The notes under the pieces were generated by a model, which did no database searches, was not told the origin of the DNA, and saw only the letters and a program-made list of their open reading frames with translations. Positions 15,671-25,185 of a stretch of DNA of 64,000 bases are shown piece by piece (within the stretch, counting starts at the first letter, position 1; every line of letters starts with the position of its first letter). The position numbers were made by a program, and so were the translations under genes. The DNA comes from UBA1757 sp045627385 (GTDB lineage: Bacteria > Bacteroidota > Bacteroidia > Bacteroidales > UBA1402). Where the stretch lies: NCBI GenBank assembly GCA_045627385.1, contig JAZQNO010000010.1, positions 1 through 64,000 on the forward strand. Direction: 5' to 3'.

Positions 15671-18600
15671 ATGAAGAAAACATTCCTTAAACTGCTCTCA
15701 TTGAGCATCTTGGTCTTGGGAACTTCTCAGGTTTCCCACGCCATCATCACCGACCCGGATGATTACATCATCTACGATACCGGGTATCTGGGAGACTCTG
15801 CTGTCGCAGTCAACTTCAGTTTCCAAAACGACATCGTCTCCTACATTCTCTCCGACAGTGTAACCGTAAAAAAAATCGGTAACGTCGGCCGTAGCATTTC
15901 TGCCGACCAGGACCTGATGGATATGGGTTATCCGTCAGGAACCGATGTCTCCTCCGTTAAAAACAAGGACTACCGCTGGGGTATCGACATCAAACAGGAC
16001 AACACCGAAGCCTATGGCGACAGAGGTGTGTTCTACATCAGCGCCCTCGATTGGAAGAAGAAATACAAAAGCGGTAAGGACGAAAGGATATCCGATGTCA
16101 TGTGGTACAAGACCATCAACGGCGTATCCGGTGCCGGCACTTATTATGCCCGTCCTTCCGACTCTTTGATTATCCGTATTCCTGCCACCTGCGACTCTAT
16201 CGCCGTTATTGGTCTGGGTCTGAATACTTCTCATTATGGTATTGCTATGTATCAGAAAGATGAGAGCCGTCCCGACAATGGCCGTGAAGAACATCTGTAT
16301 TCCGGTCACAACAACGGTTTCTTCGTAGCTCGTGTGGGCGCCCGCCCAAAGCCCGTCGAAGGACAGGATTCGGTCGACTTCGTCATTCTCGGACCGCATA
16401 AAGACTGGTATGCCGACTGGGGCAAGGCCGAAGGCACTTCTTCGACCCGCAACGGTGAGACCATCGATCATTCCCGTCTGGCCGACGACGGCGTTTCACG
16501 CTACTATGTGCATGGTGAGCGCTGGGGCCTGTTCATGGGTACCAACATCCTTCGCATCAAAGTCTACGGTGATATAGAAAAGGGCGATATTCCTCCTTTC
16601 GACGGTACTGTCTTCGGCTGGACCAACCGCTATCGTCCCAAGGAGTCGGGTACGGCCGACATCTCTTACGAACTGACCGAATCCGATATTGATACAAAGG
16701 TGTATCCAAAGTATGCTTCCGATCTGGGTATCGTACGTTTCCTGATGACTTCGGAGGGTTCCAACGGCATGCGCTTGGGCTACAATCCCGAGCTTGGTGA
16801 ATTCGTCACCACCATTGCCAACCTGAAGACCGACTCTGTCGACGCCGAAGGTTTTGCAGTGAAGGATTCGCTGGGTTACACTTCTTCCGCCAACCATCGC
16901 AATTACTTCGAATTTGCCGGCACTTCCACCGGTTGCCATGAAATGAAGCTCGATTTCGACTTCATCGTCAGCGACGGTAACCCCTGCGACTATCCCGACA
17001 GTATCGCTGTAGCTGCCAAGTTGAACAGCAAATCCAGTTGGACGGTTCTGAAATACGCCATCAATCAGTATGAAGGCGAAGATCCCAAGATGTCTCACGT
17101 GAGCGTAGATCTGCCTGACAGCATTTGCGCCAACTCATCCTTCAAGTTGAGAATCCTCACCTGCTATCTCGAGCAAAACGGTGCTTCTCTGAGCATTGCC
17201 AATGTCCGTGTCACCGGTTACGACGATTACTATGCCAAGGACGACGGGGCCAAGACCATCGGTTACATCTCCAATGCCACCGACCGCATCCATGTGTTGG
17301 GCCGCGCCACTACCGCCGACTCTACCGACATGACCTTCAAGAGACTCTGGCAGGGCTCCACTTACAAGGTGAAACTCTTCACGCAGGCCGAAACCGCTTC
17401 TCTCAACTCTGAAGAGGCTGTCAAGGAAGCCTTCAAGGGTTGCGATGTTGTCATCATGAGCGAAAACGTACCCAGCGATGCCGAAATCGCCAAGAACGCC
17501 AAGTACCTTATCGGTTACAAGCCCTTCCTCAACCTGAAGGCCTACGGCTACAAGAATTGGAATATGGGTGTGACTCCGACCAACGGCGCCACCGACACCC
17601 TCTTCACTGTCGAGAACAACTTCATGGTTCACCCGATCTTCAAAGGTCTGAGTCTGACCGCAGATGAAGAAACCGGTCAGCTTGTGAGCCCGGCTCTCTT
17701 CTCAGATGCCACTAAGGGCGACAAGTTCCTGCAGGGTATCACTTTCGGTAGCGAACCTGCCGGTTATGTACTGGGTCGCGGTATCAACTCGGGCGATGTA
17801 TGTATCTACGAAGATTATGCCGCCGACACGGCCAAATACATCATGCTGGCTATCTCTGGCACTCAGAACAAGAACCTGACCAGCAAGACCAATACCTTGA
17901 TTGATAACATCCTGACTTATCTCCAGAGTAGCGGTCATTTCGAAGCCCCCGACTTCAATCTGACCTCGACCGGCGCCACCGTCGAGAACTCGTCCGAACT
18001 GAAGGCTGCCATCGCTTACGACTTCTCCGTCCTGGGCATCACTTCGCCGATCATCGCTATGATGACTTCCACCGATCCCGCGGCCGTCTATACGCTCGAT
18101 TCCATCGAGTCTCTCGGCAACGGCAGCATCACGCTGAAGCCCTACGACAGCGAGAGCAATCCTGTATTCGTCGGCACCTTCACTCCCAAGTCCATGAACG
18201 TCAGTCAGGTCACCTTCGAAAACGTTACTTTCGCCGGTCAGGATATCCCCTTCAACATCAATGGTGTCAAGGGTATGAAGATATCCAGCGGTATCGCTTT
18301 GAAGTCGTGTAACATCACGGGCGTTCCCGGTCTTCTCACCACCATCGGAGCCGACTCTGTATCACTCAACAAGTTCGCTGTTTCCAACTGCGTATTTGAC
18401 AAAGTGGCCAACGGCAAGACTCTCATTGAAATCACCGAAGGCAGTTGCATTGATTTCGACAATGTCAGCTTCGAAGAGAACCTCTTCCGCGAAACGCTGC
18501 CCAATACATGGATTTCATGGAAGGGCCGCCACTCCAACACCAAGGCTTGGGCCGACACCGTCTGGACTTTGAAGGATGCTTCCAGAAGCGTTTCCTTCAA

Positions 18601-20386
18601 CCACAACATTTTCTACCGCGAGACTCCTCAGGAAGGCATGACTTCTCTGCTCGAGTTCTTCCAGCCCTGCGATACCACTCAGAAGGGACAGGTTTCGGTC
18701 AAGAACAACATCTTCTTCAATACGGGTGTTATCCGGATGGCTCTGCAGAACGCTCAGGATTCTTCCTATGCCAATGTCGACAACAACCTCTTCGTGGGCG
18801 CTTCCTACGAAATGCCTGCACCTGAGGGTTGGACGATGACCAATGCTCATCCCTACACGCTCGATTCTCTGGAAATGGCCAGCATTTTCGACGGTGGAGA
18901 AATGATTCTCGACAAGGTGGGCAAGGCATTTACCGCCGGCATCGACGGCACCTACCTCGGTATGGGCTCCATTTATACCCGTCTGGCTCCGCGCAATGTC
19001 ATTGTGAAGGATGTGGACGAACTGAAACTGGCGCTGCGCATTGCCACTGCCGGTGATGTCATCCAGCTCGACAACTATATGATGAGCGATTCCGATTCCA
19101 TCGATGTCTACTTCCTTGGCAGCGGCGGCTTCGAATACGGCTCGGCTGCCGGTACGCTCAAGATCACTGCCGCAGAGGGTGCCACTCCGAAACTCTTCGG
19201 CAACATCGTGCCCAACAACGCCTGCACCATCGACACGCTTCTCATCGACGGTCTCACTTGGGTCGACAGCACTCATTTCAGCGGTTACGACCAGGAAGCT
19301 TATGCTCCGATGCGTTTCAGCGGTGCCAATGTCAACTTCAAGCTCTTCAAGATGACGGGCTGTAAGATTTACAACCTGCAGGCGCAGCAACTTCTCCGCA
19401 TCACCAGCGGCGGCAGTGCCAACTACGGCAACTTCGTCATCGAGAACTGTCTTATCGAAAACCAGGGCGGTACGCTTGAATCGGGATCCACTGGCGGTCA
19501 CCTCGTTCAGATTACCAACGGCAGTGATTACACCTTCAACAATTTCACGTTTGTGAACAACATTGTCTCCAACTTCCACGGAAGTCAGGTGTTCAACATT
19601 GCCCGCGGCGGTGCGGCCAACGGCGACAGCATCTACAACATCAACATCAGCAACAACCTGTTCTACAAGTTCGCCGGCAATGCCAAGGACCGCGTGCGCA
19701 ACTTCATCGAGTTCAATGCCACTCCTTCCAACTCGGTGGTCAATCTGAACATCGACAACAACATCTTCTACAAACGTTGGGCCTCCGACAACTACCCCGT
19801 TGCCTATGTGGCTCTGTACAACCCCGATTCGACCATCGTTTCCAACATCAACATCCGCAACAACTTCTTCGAAGGCAAGTACTACAGCGGTGAGGAAACC
19901 CTGACTCCGAACCCTGTTGCCCTGACGAACTCCACCGACAACCTGATGGTGGTCGACAAAACCATCAACCCGGAAGGCGCTGTTGAGCACACCCGCGAGA
20001 ACGACCTCTTCATGTCTTCTCTGAACATCGACCATGTTTTCGTGAAGGAGTCTGAACTGAAGATGAGTAACAAGTCTCCGCTCTACACCGCCGGTGTGGG
20101 TGGCGTCTGCCTGGGTCCGGACTATATCTACTTCGATGTGGAAGATATCGTTGACGCTATCAAGAGCATCGAGGCCGAGCGTATGGGCCTGAATGTCTAC
20201 ACTGCCAACGGCCAGGTATTCGTATCTGTTCCCGAGGCTGCCAGCATGAGCGTCTTCACGCTGATGGGCCAGAAGGTTCAGGATGTCGATCTGAACGCCG
20301 GCATCACTTGCATCGACGGTCTCCAGGCCGGCAGCATCTATCTGCTCCGCGTCAAGGGTGCCGCCGTGAAGGTGATGGTACGCTAA
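15671..20386 (+). CDS. Giant T9SS-exported beta-helix protein A (DUF4957/DUF5123-like)
   Basis: A 1571-residue surface or secreted protein. The ATG at 15671 gives a 24-residue signal peptide ending VSHA before IITDPDDYIIYD. An N-terminal module of unknown fold (about 25-525) is followed by a ThuA/GATase-like alpha/beta module (about 530-755, including HPIFKGL). Two right-handed beta-helix regions come next, each introduced by a SELKAAIAYD or DELKLALRIA segment (about 770-1090 and 1110-1450) and marked by repeated asparagine ladders such as FNHNIFY, VKNNIFF, ISNNLFYK and IDNNIFYKRW. The last 65 residues form a T9SS type A-like sorting domain ending KVMVR. DUF4957/DUF5123 proteins accompany pectin-degrading loci in Bacteroidota; no catalytic residues were identified. 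A near-collinear paralogue follows. Confidence 0.85.
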   Translation: MKKTFLKLLSLSILVLGTSQVSHAIITDPDDYIIYDTGYLGDSAVAVNFSFQNDIVSYILSDSVTVKKIGNVGRSISADQDLMDMGYPSGTDVSSVKNKDYRWGIDIKQDNTEAYGDRGVFYISALDWKKKYKSGKDERISDVMWYKTINGVSGAGTYYARPSDSLIIRIPATCDSIAVIGLGLNTSHYGIAMYQKDESRPDNGREEHLYSGHNNGFFVARVGARPKPVEGQDSVDFVILGPHKDWYADWGKAEGTSSTRNGETIDHSRLADDGVSRYYVHGERWGLFMGTNILRIKVYGDIEKGDIPPFDGTVFGWTNRYRPKESGTADISYELTESDIDTKVYPKYASDLGIVRFLMTSEGSNGMRLGYNPELGEFVTTIANLKTDSVDAEGFAVKDSLGYTSSANHRNYFEFAGTSTGCHEMKLDFDFIVSDGNPCDYPDSIAVAAKLNSKSSWTVLKYAINQYEGEDPKMSHVSVDLPDSICANSSFKLRILTCYLEQNGASLSIANVRVTGYDDYYAKDDGAKTIGYISNATDRIHVLGRATTADSTDMTFKRLWQGSTYKVKLFTQAETASLNSEEAVKEAFKGCDVVIMSENVPSDAEIAKNAKYLIGYKPFLNLKAYGYKNWNMGVTPTNGATDTLFTVENNFMVHPIFKGLSLTADEETGQLVSPALFSDATKGDKFLQGITFGSEPAGYVLGRGINSGDVCIYEDYAADTAKYIMLAISGTQNKNLTSKTNTLIDNILTYLQSSGHFEAPDFNLTSTGATVENSSELKAAIAYDFSVLGITSPIIAMMTSTDPAAVYTLDSIESLGNGSITLKPYDSESNPVFVGTFTPKSMNVSQVTFENVTFAGQDIPFNINGVKGMKISSGIALKSCNITGVPGLLTTIGADSVSLNKFAVSNCVFDKVANGKTLIEITEGSCIDFDNVSFEENLFRETLPNTWISWKGRHSNTKAWADTVWTLKDASRSVSFNHNIFYRETPQEGMTSLLEFFQPCDTTQKGQVSVKNNIFFNTGVIRMALQNAQDSSYANVDNNLFVGASYEMPAPEGWTMTNAHPYTLDSLEMASIFDGGEMILDKVGKAFTAGIDGTYLGMGSIYTRLAPRNVIVKDVDELKLALRIATAGDVIQLDNYMMSDSDSIDVYFLGSGGFEYGSAAGTLKITAAEGATPKLFGNIVPNNACTIDTLLIDGLTWVDSTHFSGYDQEAYAPMRFSGANVNFKLFKMTGCKIYNLQAQQLLRITSGGSANYGNFVIENCLIENQGGTLESGSTGGHLVQITNGSDYTFNNFTFVNNIVSNFHGSQVFNIARGGAANGDSIYNINISNNLFYKFAGNAKDRVRNFIEFNATPSNSVVNLNIDNNIFYKRWASDNYPVAYVALYNPDSTIVSNINIRNNFFEGKYYSGEETLTPNPVALTNSTDNLMVVDKTINPEGAVEHTRENDLFMSSLNIDHVFVKESELKMSNKSPLYTAGVGGVCLGPDYIYFDVEDIVDAIKSIEAERMGLNVYTANGQVFVSVPEAASMSVFTLMGQKVQDVDLNAGITCIDGLQAGSIYLLRVKGAAVKVMVR

Positions 20387-20402
20387 GTATTATCCATTAA
20401 TT

Positions 20403-20438
20403 AAAGCAGGGACAGCCTTCGGACTGTTCCTGCTTTTT
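20403..20438 (+). terminator. Rho-independent terminator between the giant paralogues
   Basis: AAAGCAGGGACAG (20403-20415) pairs with CTGTTCCTGCTTT (20424-20436) in a 13-bp stem with a single G-U pair. The loop is 8 bases and contains TTCG, and the T-tract runs to 20438. It starts 17 bases after the stop codon of giant A. Only 16 bases separate the T-tract from the ATG of giant B, leaving no room for a promoter between them. Confidence 0.9.
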
Positions 20439-20454
20439 CAATTCAATAACCATT

Positions 20455-23400
20455 ATGAGCAAGAGATTTTTTTCACGCTTTCTCCTGTTTGGAGGTCTGC
20501 TGATGGCTTTCAATGCGCCAACGCATGCCATCATTACCGATCCCGACGATTACATCGTCTACGACTCTGGCATTTTGGCCGACTCGGCCGCAGCCTGGCG
20601 TTTCCTGGAAAACCATCCTGCCAATTTCATCATGACACCCGCCACGACCGTCATGAACCTTGGCCCTGCCGGACGCTATATGAAAAATCCCGCCGTTCTG
20701 GCCCAAGTGGGCTATCTGGGAGTAAGCGAATCTGATCTCTCATTCGGCTCCAATGGTTTTGATGTACTGATCAACGGTTCGCCCGCCACCATTTATGGCC
20801 TTGTCATTCCTCAAGACAACGGCAACGTAACCGGTCCCTACAACTTGAGTGCTCTTAACTGGAAAAAGATGCAGCTGGGCCTGACCGAAGAACTGAAAAC
20901 TTCTGTCAGATGGTGGGGCTACCGACGTCCTTCGGACTCTCTGATTATCCGCGTCAAACAGCCCTGCGATTCCATCTATCTCGAGGTGGGCGGTTCCAAC
21001 AGCATCCCCGAATTCGCTCTTGCCGGTCACAAATATGGAACCGGTCAAGGTTCGGCCAAGTTCGGTGTTCTTGCCTATCAGCGCTCCAATGGCTGGGACG
21101 ACCATTATTACATAGGCGGTCAGTGGGGCCGTCTGTGGTGTATGGGATTCAAACCCGATTTCGAAGAAGGCAAGGACTCCATCGACATCATCATACAGGG
21201 TACTGCCAAAGACTGGTATGCCACCCAGACCGGCGGCAACAAGTCGGATGTCCGCATCGCTCCCTTGCGTGAAATGAATGCCGACAGCACCTACGTTTAC
21301 AGACATGGTGGCATGTGGGGCCAATTCCAGGGTATCTCAATCAACCGTATCAAAATTTTCGGCGGCATCGACAAAGGCGAGATTCCTCCCTTTGACGGCA
21401 CTGTGTTCGGATGGACCAACCGCTATCTGCCCAAGGCCTCGGGTACCGTCAATCTGGAGCGTCAGCTCACCGAAGCCGATGTCAACAGTGCCCGTTATGC
21501 CAAATACGCTTCCGATCTGGGTATAGTCCGTGTGATGCTGAAGAGCTCCAATCCCAACGGAATGAAAATCAATTACGATGATCGTTATTCCAATTTCGTT
21601 CTCACGCTCGACGGCATGACAGCCGACCCAGTGGACGGTAGCGGAAGTGCCATAAAGCACAGTAACGATTACGCATCCGAATCGTTCCATCGCAATTATT
21701 TCGAAATGACTGGAAAAGCTACCGGTTGTCAGGAAATGAAGATTGACTTCGACTTCGTGGTTGTCGATGGTAATCCGTTCGATTTCCCCGACAGTGTCGC
21801 TGTTGCTGTCAAGAAGGCCGATGCCGCAGATTGGGTCGTTTTGGGATATGCCCGCAACGCCTACAGCCCGACCACCGAAGATCCGGTGATGTCGCACGCC
21901 AGTTTCGACCTTCCCGATTCGATTTTCGCCAACGGCAATTTCGCCATGCGCCTGCTGGTGACCTATCTGGAAAACAGCGGCGCTTCCCTGATGGTGTCCA
22001 ATCTGAAAGTCACTGGTTTCAACGACTGGCATGCCAAGGATGAAAACGCTCCCACCATTGCCTATATCAGCAATGCGACCGACCGCATCCATGTTCTCAA
22101 CCGCGCCTCTACGGCCGATTCCACCGATCTGTTGCTGAAACGGCTGATAGAAGGCACTTCCTACAATGTGAAGCTTTTCACTCAGACCGAAACCGCCTCT
22201 CTCACGAGTCCCGAAGCTGTCGAGTCTGCGTTCGCAGATTACGATATGGTCATCCTTAGCGAATACCCCGGCAGCGGAGACCCCGTTGTGAAGAATCTCT
22301 ATACTCTCATCGGAAAGAAACCCTTCCTCAATCTGAAGGCATACGCCTACAAGAACTGGGGATTGGCATCGGCCTGGAGCGATGGCACAAGCGATACGCT
22401 CGGAGTGGTGGAAAGCAAGTACAGCATCCATCCGCTCTTCAACGGCCTCACTCTTACCGAGTATGGTGAAGATTTGCTGACGCCTTCCCTGTTCGTGGAA
22501 AAAGACAACGGAACCAAATATTTACAGAATGTCAGCTTCAACGAACTGACCGGCAAGGTGATTGCCCGCGGTGTCAACTCCAACGGCATATGCATCTACG
22601 AAGACAACACCGTTGAAACGGCCAAATATATGCTGCTGGCTCTGTCGGCCACTCAGAACAGAAACCTCACCGACGAGGGCAAGACGCTGCTCGACAACGC
22701 CATTGCCTATCTGATTGCCGAAGGCCATTACGAGGCTCCCAATTTCGGCCTGACCTCCGATGGCGCTCTGGTTGAAAATACCGATGAACTGGCCGCTGCC
22801 ATGGCCTATGATTTCACGGTCATCGGCATTACCGAGCCTGTCATTGAGATGAAGACTTCCACCGACGCTTCCGGCGCCTACGACTTGAGTCAGATCCAGA
22901 CCATCGGCAAGGGCAGTATGACCATACAGCCCCATATGGCTTCCGATGTCATCCGGATGGCCGGCACCTTCAGCCCCTCGGTGATGAACCTCAACTCTCT
23001 GACGGTGAAGAACGCCGTCTTCGGCAATAATGTCATTCCATTCTCATTTACCGGACGTTATTCCTTGAGTGACGGATTCTTCATCGACGGTTGTACCTTC
23101 GACGCCGTACCGGGCATCCTGTCGACAGCCGGCAGCGATTCCGCTTCGATAGCCAAGATTTCCGTCAACAACTGTCAGATCAGGAATGTTACGGCTACTC
23201 TTGTCAATGTAGAGGGTTGTCTCAATCTGCCTGCTGTCAGCTTCACCGAAAACCAAGTGCTCGACTGCCAAGCCGGAACATGGTTTTCCTGGAGCGGAAA
23301 ACAGTTGGCTGAAACTTCTTCCATGACGCTGAACCACAACATCTTCAATCAGACCGTCAGCGCTTCTCCTGTGCTCTTCGACTTCAATCTTGGCAATGAA

Positions 23401-25119
23401 CTGCCCGAAGGCCACTTGAAGATCACCAACAACATCTTCTTGGGCATGAGCACTTCCACGCTGTCTGTCCGCTGCCAGATGGCCGACACTTCCGACATCG
23501 TCTCCGACCACAACCTCTTCTCCGGCCAACTGCCTTCGTGGCCGCTTGCCGACTGCAACGACTATGCGGTCGCTCAAGACCAGCTGGCTTCTCAAGGCGT
23601 GCTGGCCAACGGTGCCGAAATCGGACTCGACAAGACCGGAATTGTCTACACGGCCGGTATTGACCGCAGTTATTTGGGCGCCGCCTCGGCCTACATGGCC
23701 CGCACGCAGGCCCGCAACGTGAAGGTCAGCAACGTGCCCGAACTGAAGACCGCTTTGGAAATCGCCATCGGCGGTGATGTCATCGAACTGGACAACTATT
23801 ATCTCAACGATGACGATTCTTGCGATGTCTACTTCCTCGGAACCAGTGGGTTCGACTATCCGCGCACTCATGGCACCCTGACACTGAAAGCCGCCGAGGG
23901 CGCCCGCCCGAAACTTTTCGGCTGCATCTCCACCGCTCACGCCGCCCGACTCGATACTCTTGTCTATGACGGTCTCACCTGGGTCGACAGCACCTGGTTC
24001 GAAGGCTACGACAAGGAGGGCTACAATCCTTTCTTCTTCAATTCGGCCAACGACACCATCACGGGCATGATGATTGTCCGCAACTGCGGTTTCTACGACC
24101 AGCAGGTTCAAGTCACGCTGCGCTCCCGCACCTCTGCCGCCGGTAGCTACTACGGCGGTGTGCGTTTCGAAAACTGCCGTTTCGAGAACAACGGCGGCAC
24201 CTTGGCTCCCGGCTCGCTGGGCGGCCATCTGGTGCAGTTCGATGCATCGGATACCTACACACTCAACCGCTTCGAATTCGTCAACAACATCGTGTCCAAC
24301 TTCCACGGAAGCCAGATGTTCAATGTGGGCCGCAAGGGCGCTCCGTCGCCGGCCGATTCGGTCTACAACATCGTCATCAGTCACAACCTCTTCTACCGTA
24401 TCGGTGGAAACGCCAAGGATCAGTTGCGCAACTTCTTGGAGTTCAATAACAAAATCAGCGGTGCAACCGTCAATATCAGCATCGACAACAACATTTTCTA
24501 CAAACGCTGGACCGAGGAGTATTATCCCATCTGCAAGGTGGCCCTGTACACGCCCGACTCGACGGTGACCAGCAACATCGTGCTGAGCCACAATTTCTAC
24601 GAGGGCAAGTACTATACGGGTTCAACCACTTATACGCCCAACCCCGTGGCACAGACCGACAGTCTGCTCAACCTGCCCGTCCTGAACGGCTCGAGCAACG
24701 ATTTCGCCAATTATACCCGCGAAGCCGAAATGTTCATGTCGACGCTGGGCATCGACCATGTGTTCGCCGACGAGGCAGCCCTTCTAATCAGCACCTCTTC
24801 GCCGCTTTATACGGCCGGTACGGCTGAGAGTCCGCTTGGTCCCGATTACATCTATTCTGTCATCGATGACCTGGGTTACAACCGCGAAGCCGCCCGTCTG
24901 GGCTTGTCGGCTTACAGCAGCGACGGCAAGGTGTTCGTCTCCTTCCGCAGCAACGGCAGCGCCGAAACGGCCGCCACTTTGGAAGTTGTCAACCTGGTGG
25001 GCCAGAGTCTGCAAAGTTTCGATATGAAGGGCGAGAGCCTGATGATTGAAGGTCTGCAGCCCGGACAGTTCTACCTGCTGCGCGTCGGAAACGCCGTCCA
25101 AAAGGTACTTGTGAAATAA
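20455..25119 (+). CDS. Giant T9SS-exported beta-helix protein B, paralogue of A
   Basis: A 1554-residue paralogue of the preceding protein, with the same order of parts. It has a 25-residue signal peptide ending PTHA, the identical IITDPDDYI start, and conserved landmarks (PPFDGTVFGWTNRY, YISNATDRIHVL, FLNLKAYAYKNW, HPLFNGL). Two beta-helix regions follow with asparagine ladders at matching places (LNHNIF, ITNNIFLG, SDHNLFSG, FVNNIVSNFHGSQ, ISHNLFYR, IDNNIFYKRW, LSHNFYEG). The end is a T9SS type A-like sorting domain (LEVVNLVGQSLQ ... GLQPGQFYLLRV ... KVLVK). The most conserved part is the second helix, the least conserved the N-terminal module, suggesting duplication followed by divergence of binding. 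Expression must come through or around the terminator just upstream. Confidence 0.85.
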   Translation: MSKRFFSRFLLFGGLLMAFNAPTHAIITDPDDYIVYDSGILADSAAAWRFLENHPANFIMTPATTVMNLGPAGRYMKNPAVLAQVGYLGVSESDLSFGSNGFDVLINGSPATIYGLVIPQDNGNVTGPYNLSALNWKKMQLGLTEELKTSVRWWGYRRPSDSLIIRVKQPCDSIYLEVGGSNSIPEFALAGHKYGTGQGSAKFGVLAYQRSNGWDDHYYIGGQWGRLWCMGFKPDFEEGKDSIDIIIQGTAKDWYATQTGGNKSDVRIAPLREMNADSTYVYRHGGMWGQFQGISINRIKIFGGIDKGEIPPFDGTVFGWTNRYLPKASGTVNLERQLTEADVNSARYAKYASDLGIVRVMLKSSNPNGMKINYDDRYSNFVLTLDGMTADPVDGSGSAIKHSNDYASESFHRNYFEMTGKATGCQEMKIDFDFVVVDGNPFDFPDSVAVAVKKADAADWVVLGYARNAYSPTTEDPVMSHASFDLPDSIFANGNFAMRLLVTYLENSGASLMVSNLKVTGFNDWHAKDENAPTIAYISNATDRIHVLNRASTADSTDLLLKRLIEGTSYNVKLFTQTETASLTSPEAVESAFADYDMVILSEYPGSGDPVVKNLYTLIGKKPFLNLKAYAYKNWGLASAWSDGTSDTLGVVESKYSIHPLFNGLTLTEYGEDLLTPSLFVEKDNGTKYLQNVSFNELTGKVIARGVNSNGICIYEDNTVETAKYMLLALSATQNRNLTDEGKTLLDNAIAYLIAEGHYEAPNFGLTSDGALVENTDELAAAMAYDFTVIGITEPVIEMKTSTDASGAYDLSQIQTIGKGSMTIQPHMASDVIRMAGTFSPSVMNLNSLTVKNAVFGNNVIPFSFTGRYSLSDGFFIDGCTFDAVPGILSTAGSDSASIAKISVNNCQIRNVTATLVNVEGCLNLPAVSFTENQVLDCQAGTWFSWSGKQLAETSSMTLNHNIFNQTVSASPVLFDFNLGNELPEGHLKITNNIFLGMSTSTLSVRCQMADTSDIVSDHNLFSGQLPSWPLADCNDYAVAQDQLASQGVLANGAEIGLDKTGIVYTAGIDRSYLGAASAYMARTQARNVKVSNVPELKTALEIAIGGDVIELDNYYLNDDDSCDVYFLGTSGFDYPRTHGTLTLKAAEGARPKLFGCISTAHAARLDTLVYDGLTWVDSTWFEGYDKEGYNPFFFNSANDTITGMMIVRNCGFYDQQVQVTLRSRTSAAGSYYGGVRFENCRFENNGGTLAPGSLGGHLVQFDASDTYTLNRFEFVNNIVSNFHGSQMFNVGRKGAPSPADSVYNIVISHNLFYRIGGNAKDQLRNFLEFNNKISGATVNISIDNNIFYKRWTEEYYPICKVALYTPDSTVTSNIVLSHNFYEGKYYTGSTTYTPNPVAQTDSLLNLPVLNGSSNDFANYTREAEMFMSTLGIDHVFADEAALLISTSSPLYTAGTAESPLGPDYIYSVIDDLGYNREAARLGLSAYSSDGKVFVSFRSNGSAETAATLEVVNLVGQSLQSFDMKGESLMIEGLQPGQFYLLRVGNAVQKVLVK

Positions 25120-25124
25120 ATTTG
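25117..25124 (+). promoter_or_regulatory. Putative -7 element for the glucuronokinase operon
   Basis: TAAATTTG matches TAnnTTTG and overlaps the stop codon of giant B. A transcript from it would start near 25132 and carry the 25143-25185 hairpin at its 5' end. No convincing -33 TTG lies 19-21 bases upstream, so this is tentative. Confidence 0.4.
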
Positions 25125-25142
25125 TCAAAAACGTCCGATTGT

Positions 25143-25185
25143 CATACCTTAGCGGGTTAATAATTCATTAGCCCGCTAAGGTATG
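25143..25185 (+). promoter_or_regulatory. 18-bp hairpin enclosing the glucuronokinase start codon
   Basis: CATACCTTAGCGGGTTAA (25143-25160) pairs with TTAGCCCGCTAAGGTATG (25168-25185) over 18 bp with one T-G wobble and a 7-base loop TAATTCA. The ATG of the downstream kinase is the last three bases of the right arm and pairs with CAT at the base of the left arm. There is no T-tract after it, so it is not a classical terminator. It could be an RNA structure that masks the start codon or a DNA operator just downstream of a promoter. Confidence 0.8.

Noticed and set aside
18515..20035. Long open frame antisense to giant protein A (and a similar one antisense to protein B at 23044-24591)
   Set aside because: Both lie opposite well-supported beta-helix proteins and occur in the same place in both paralogues only because the sense strands are homologous.
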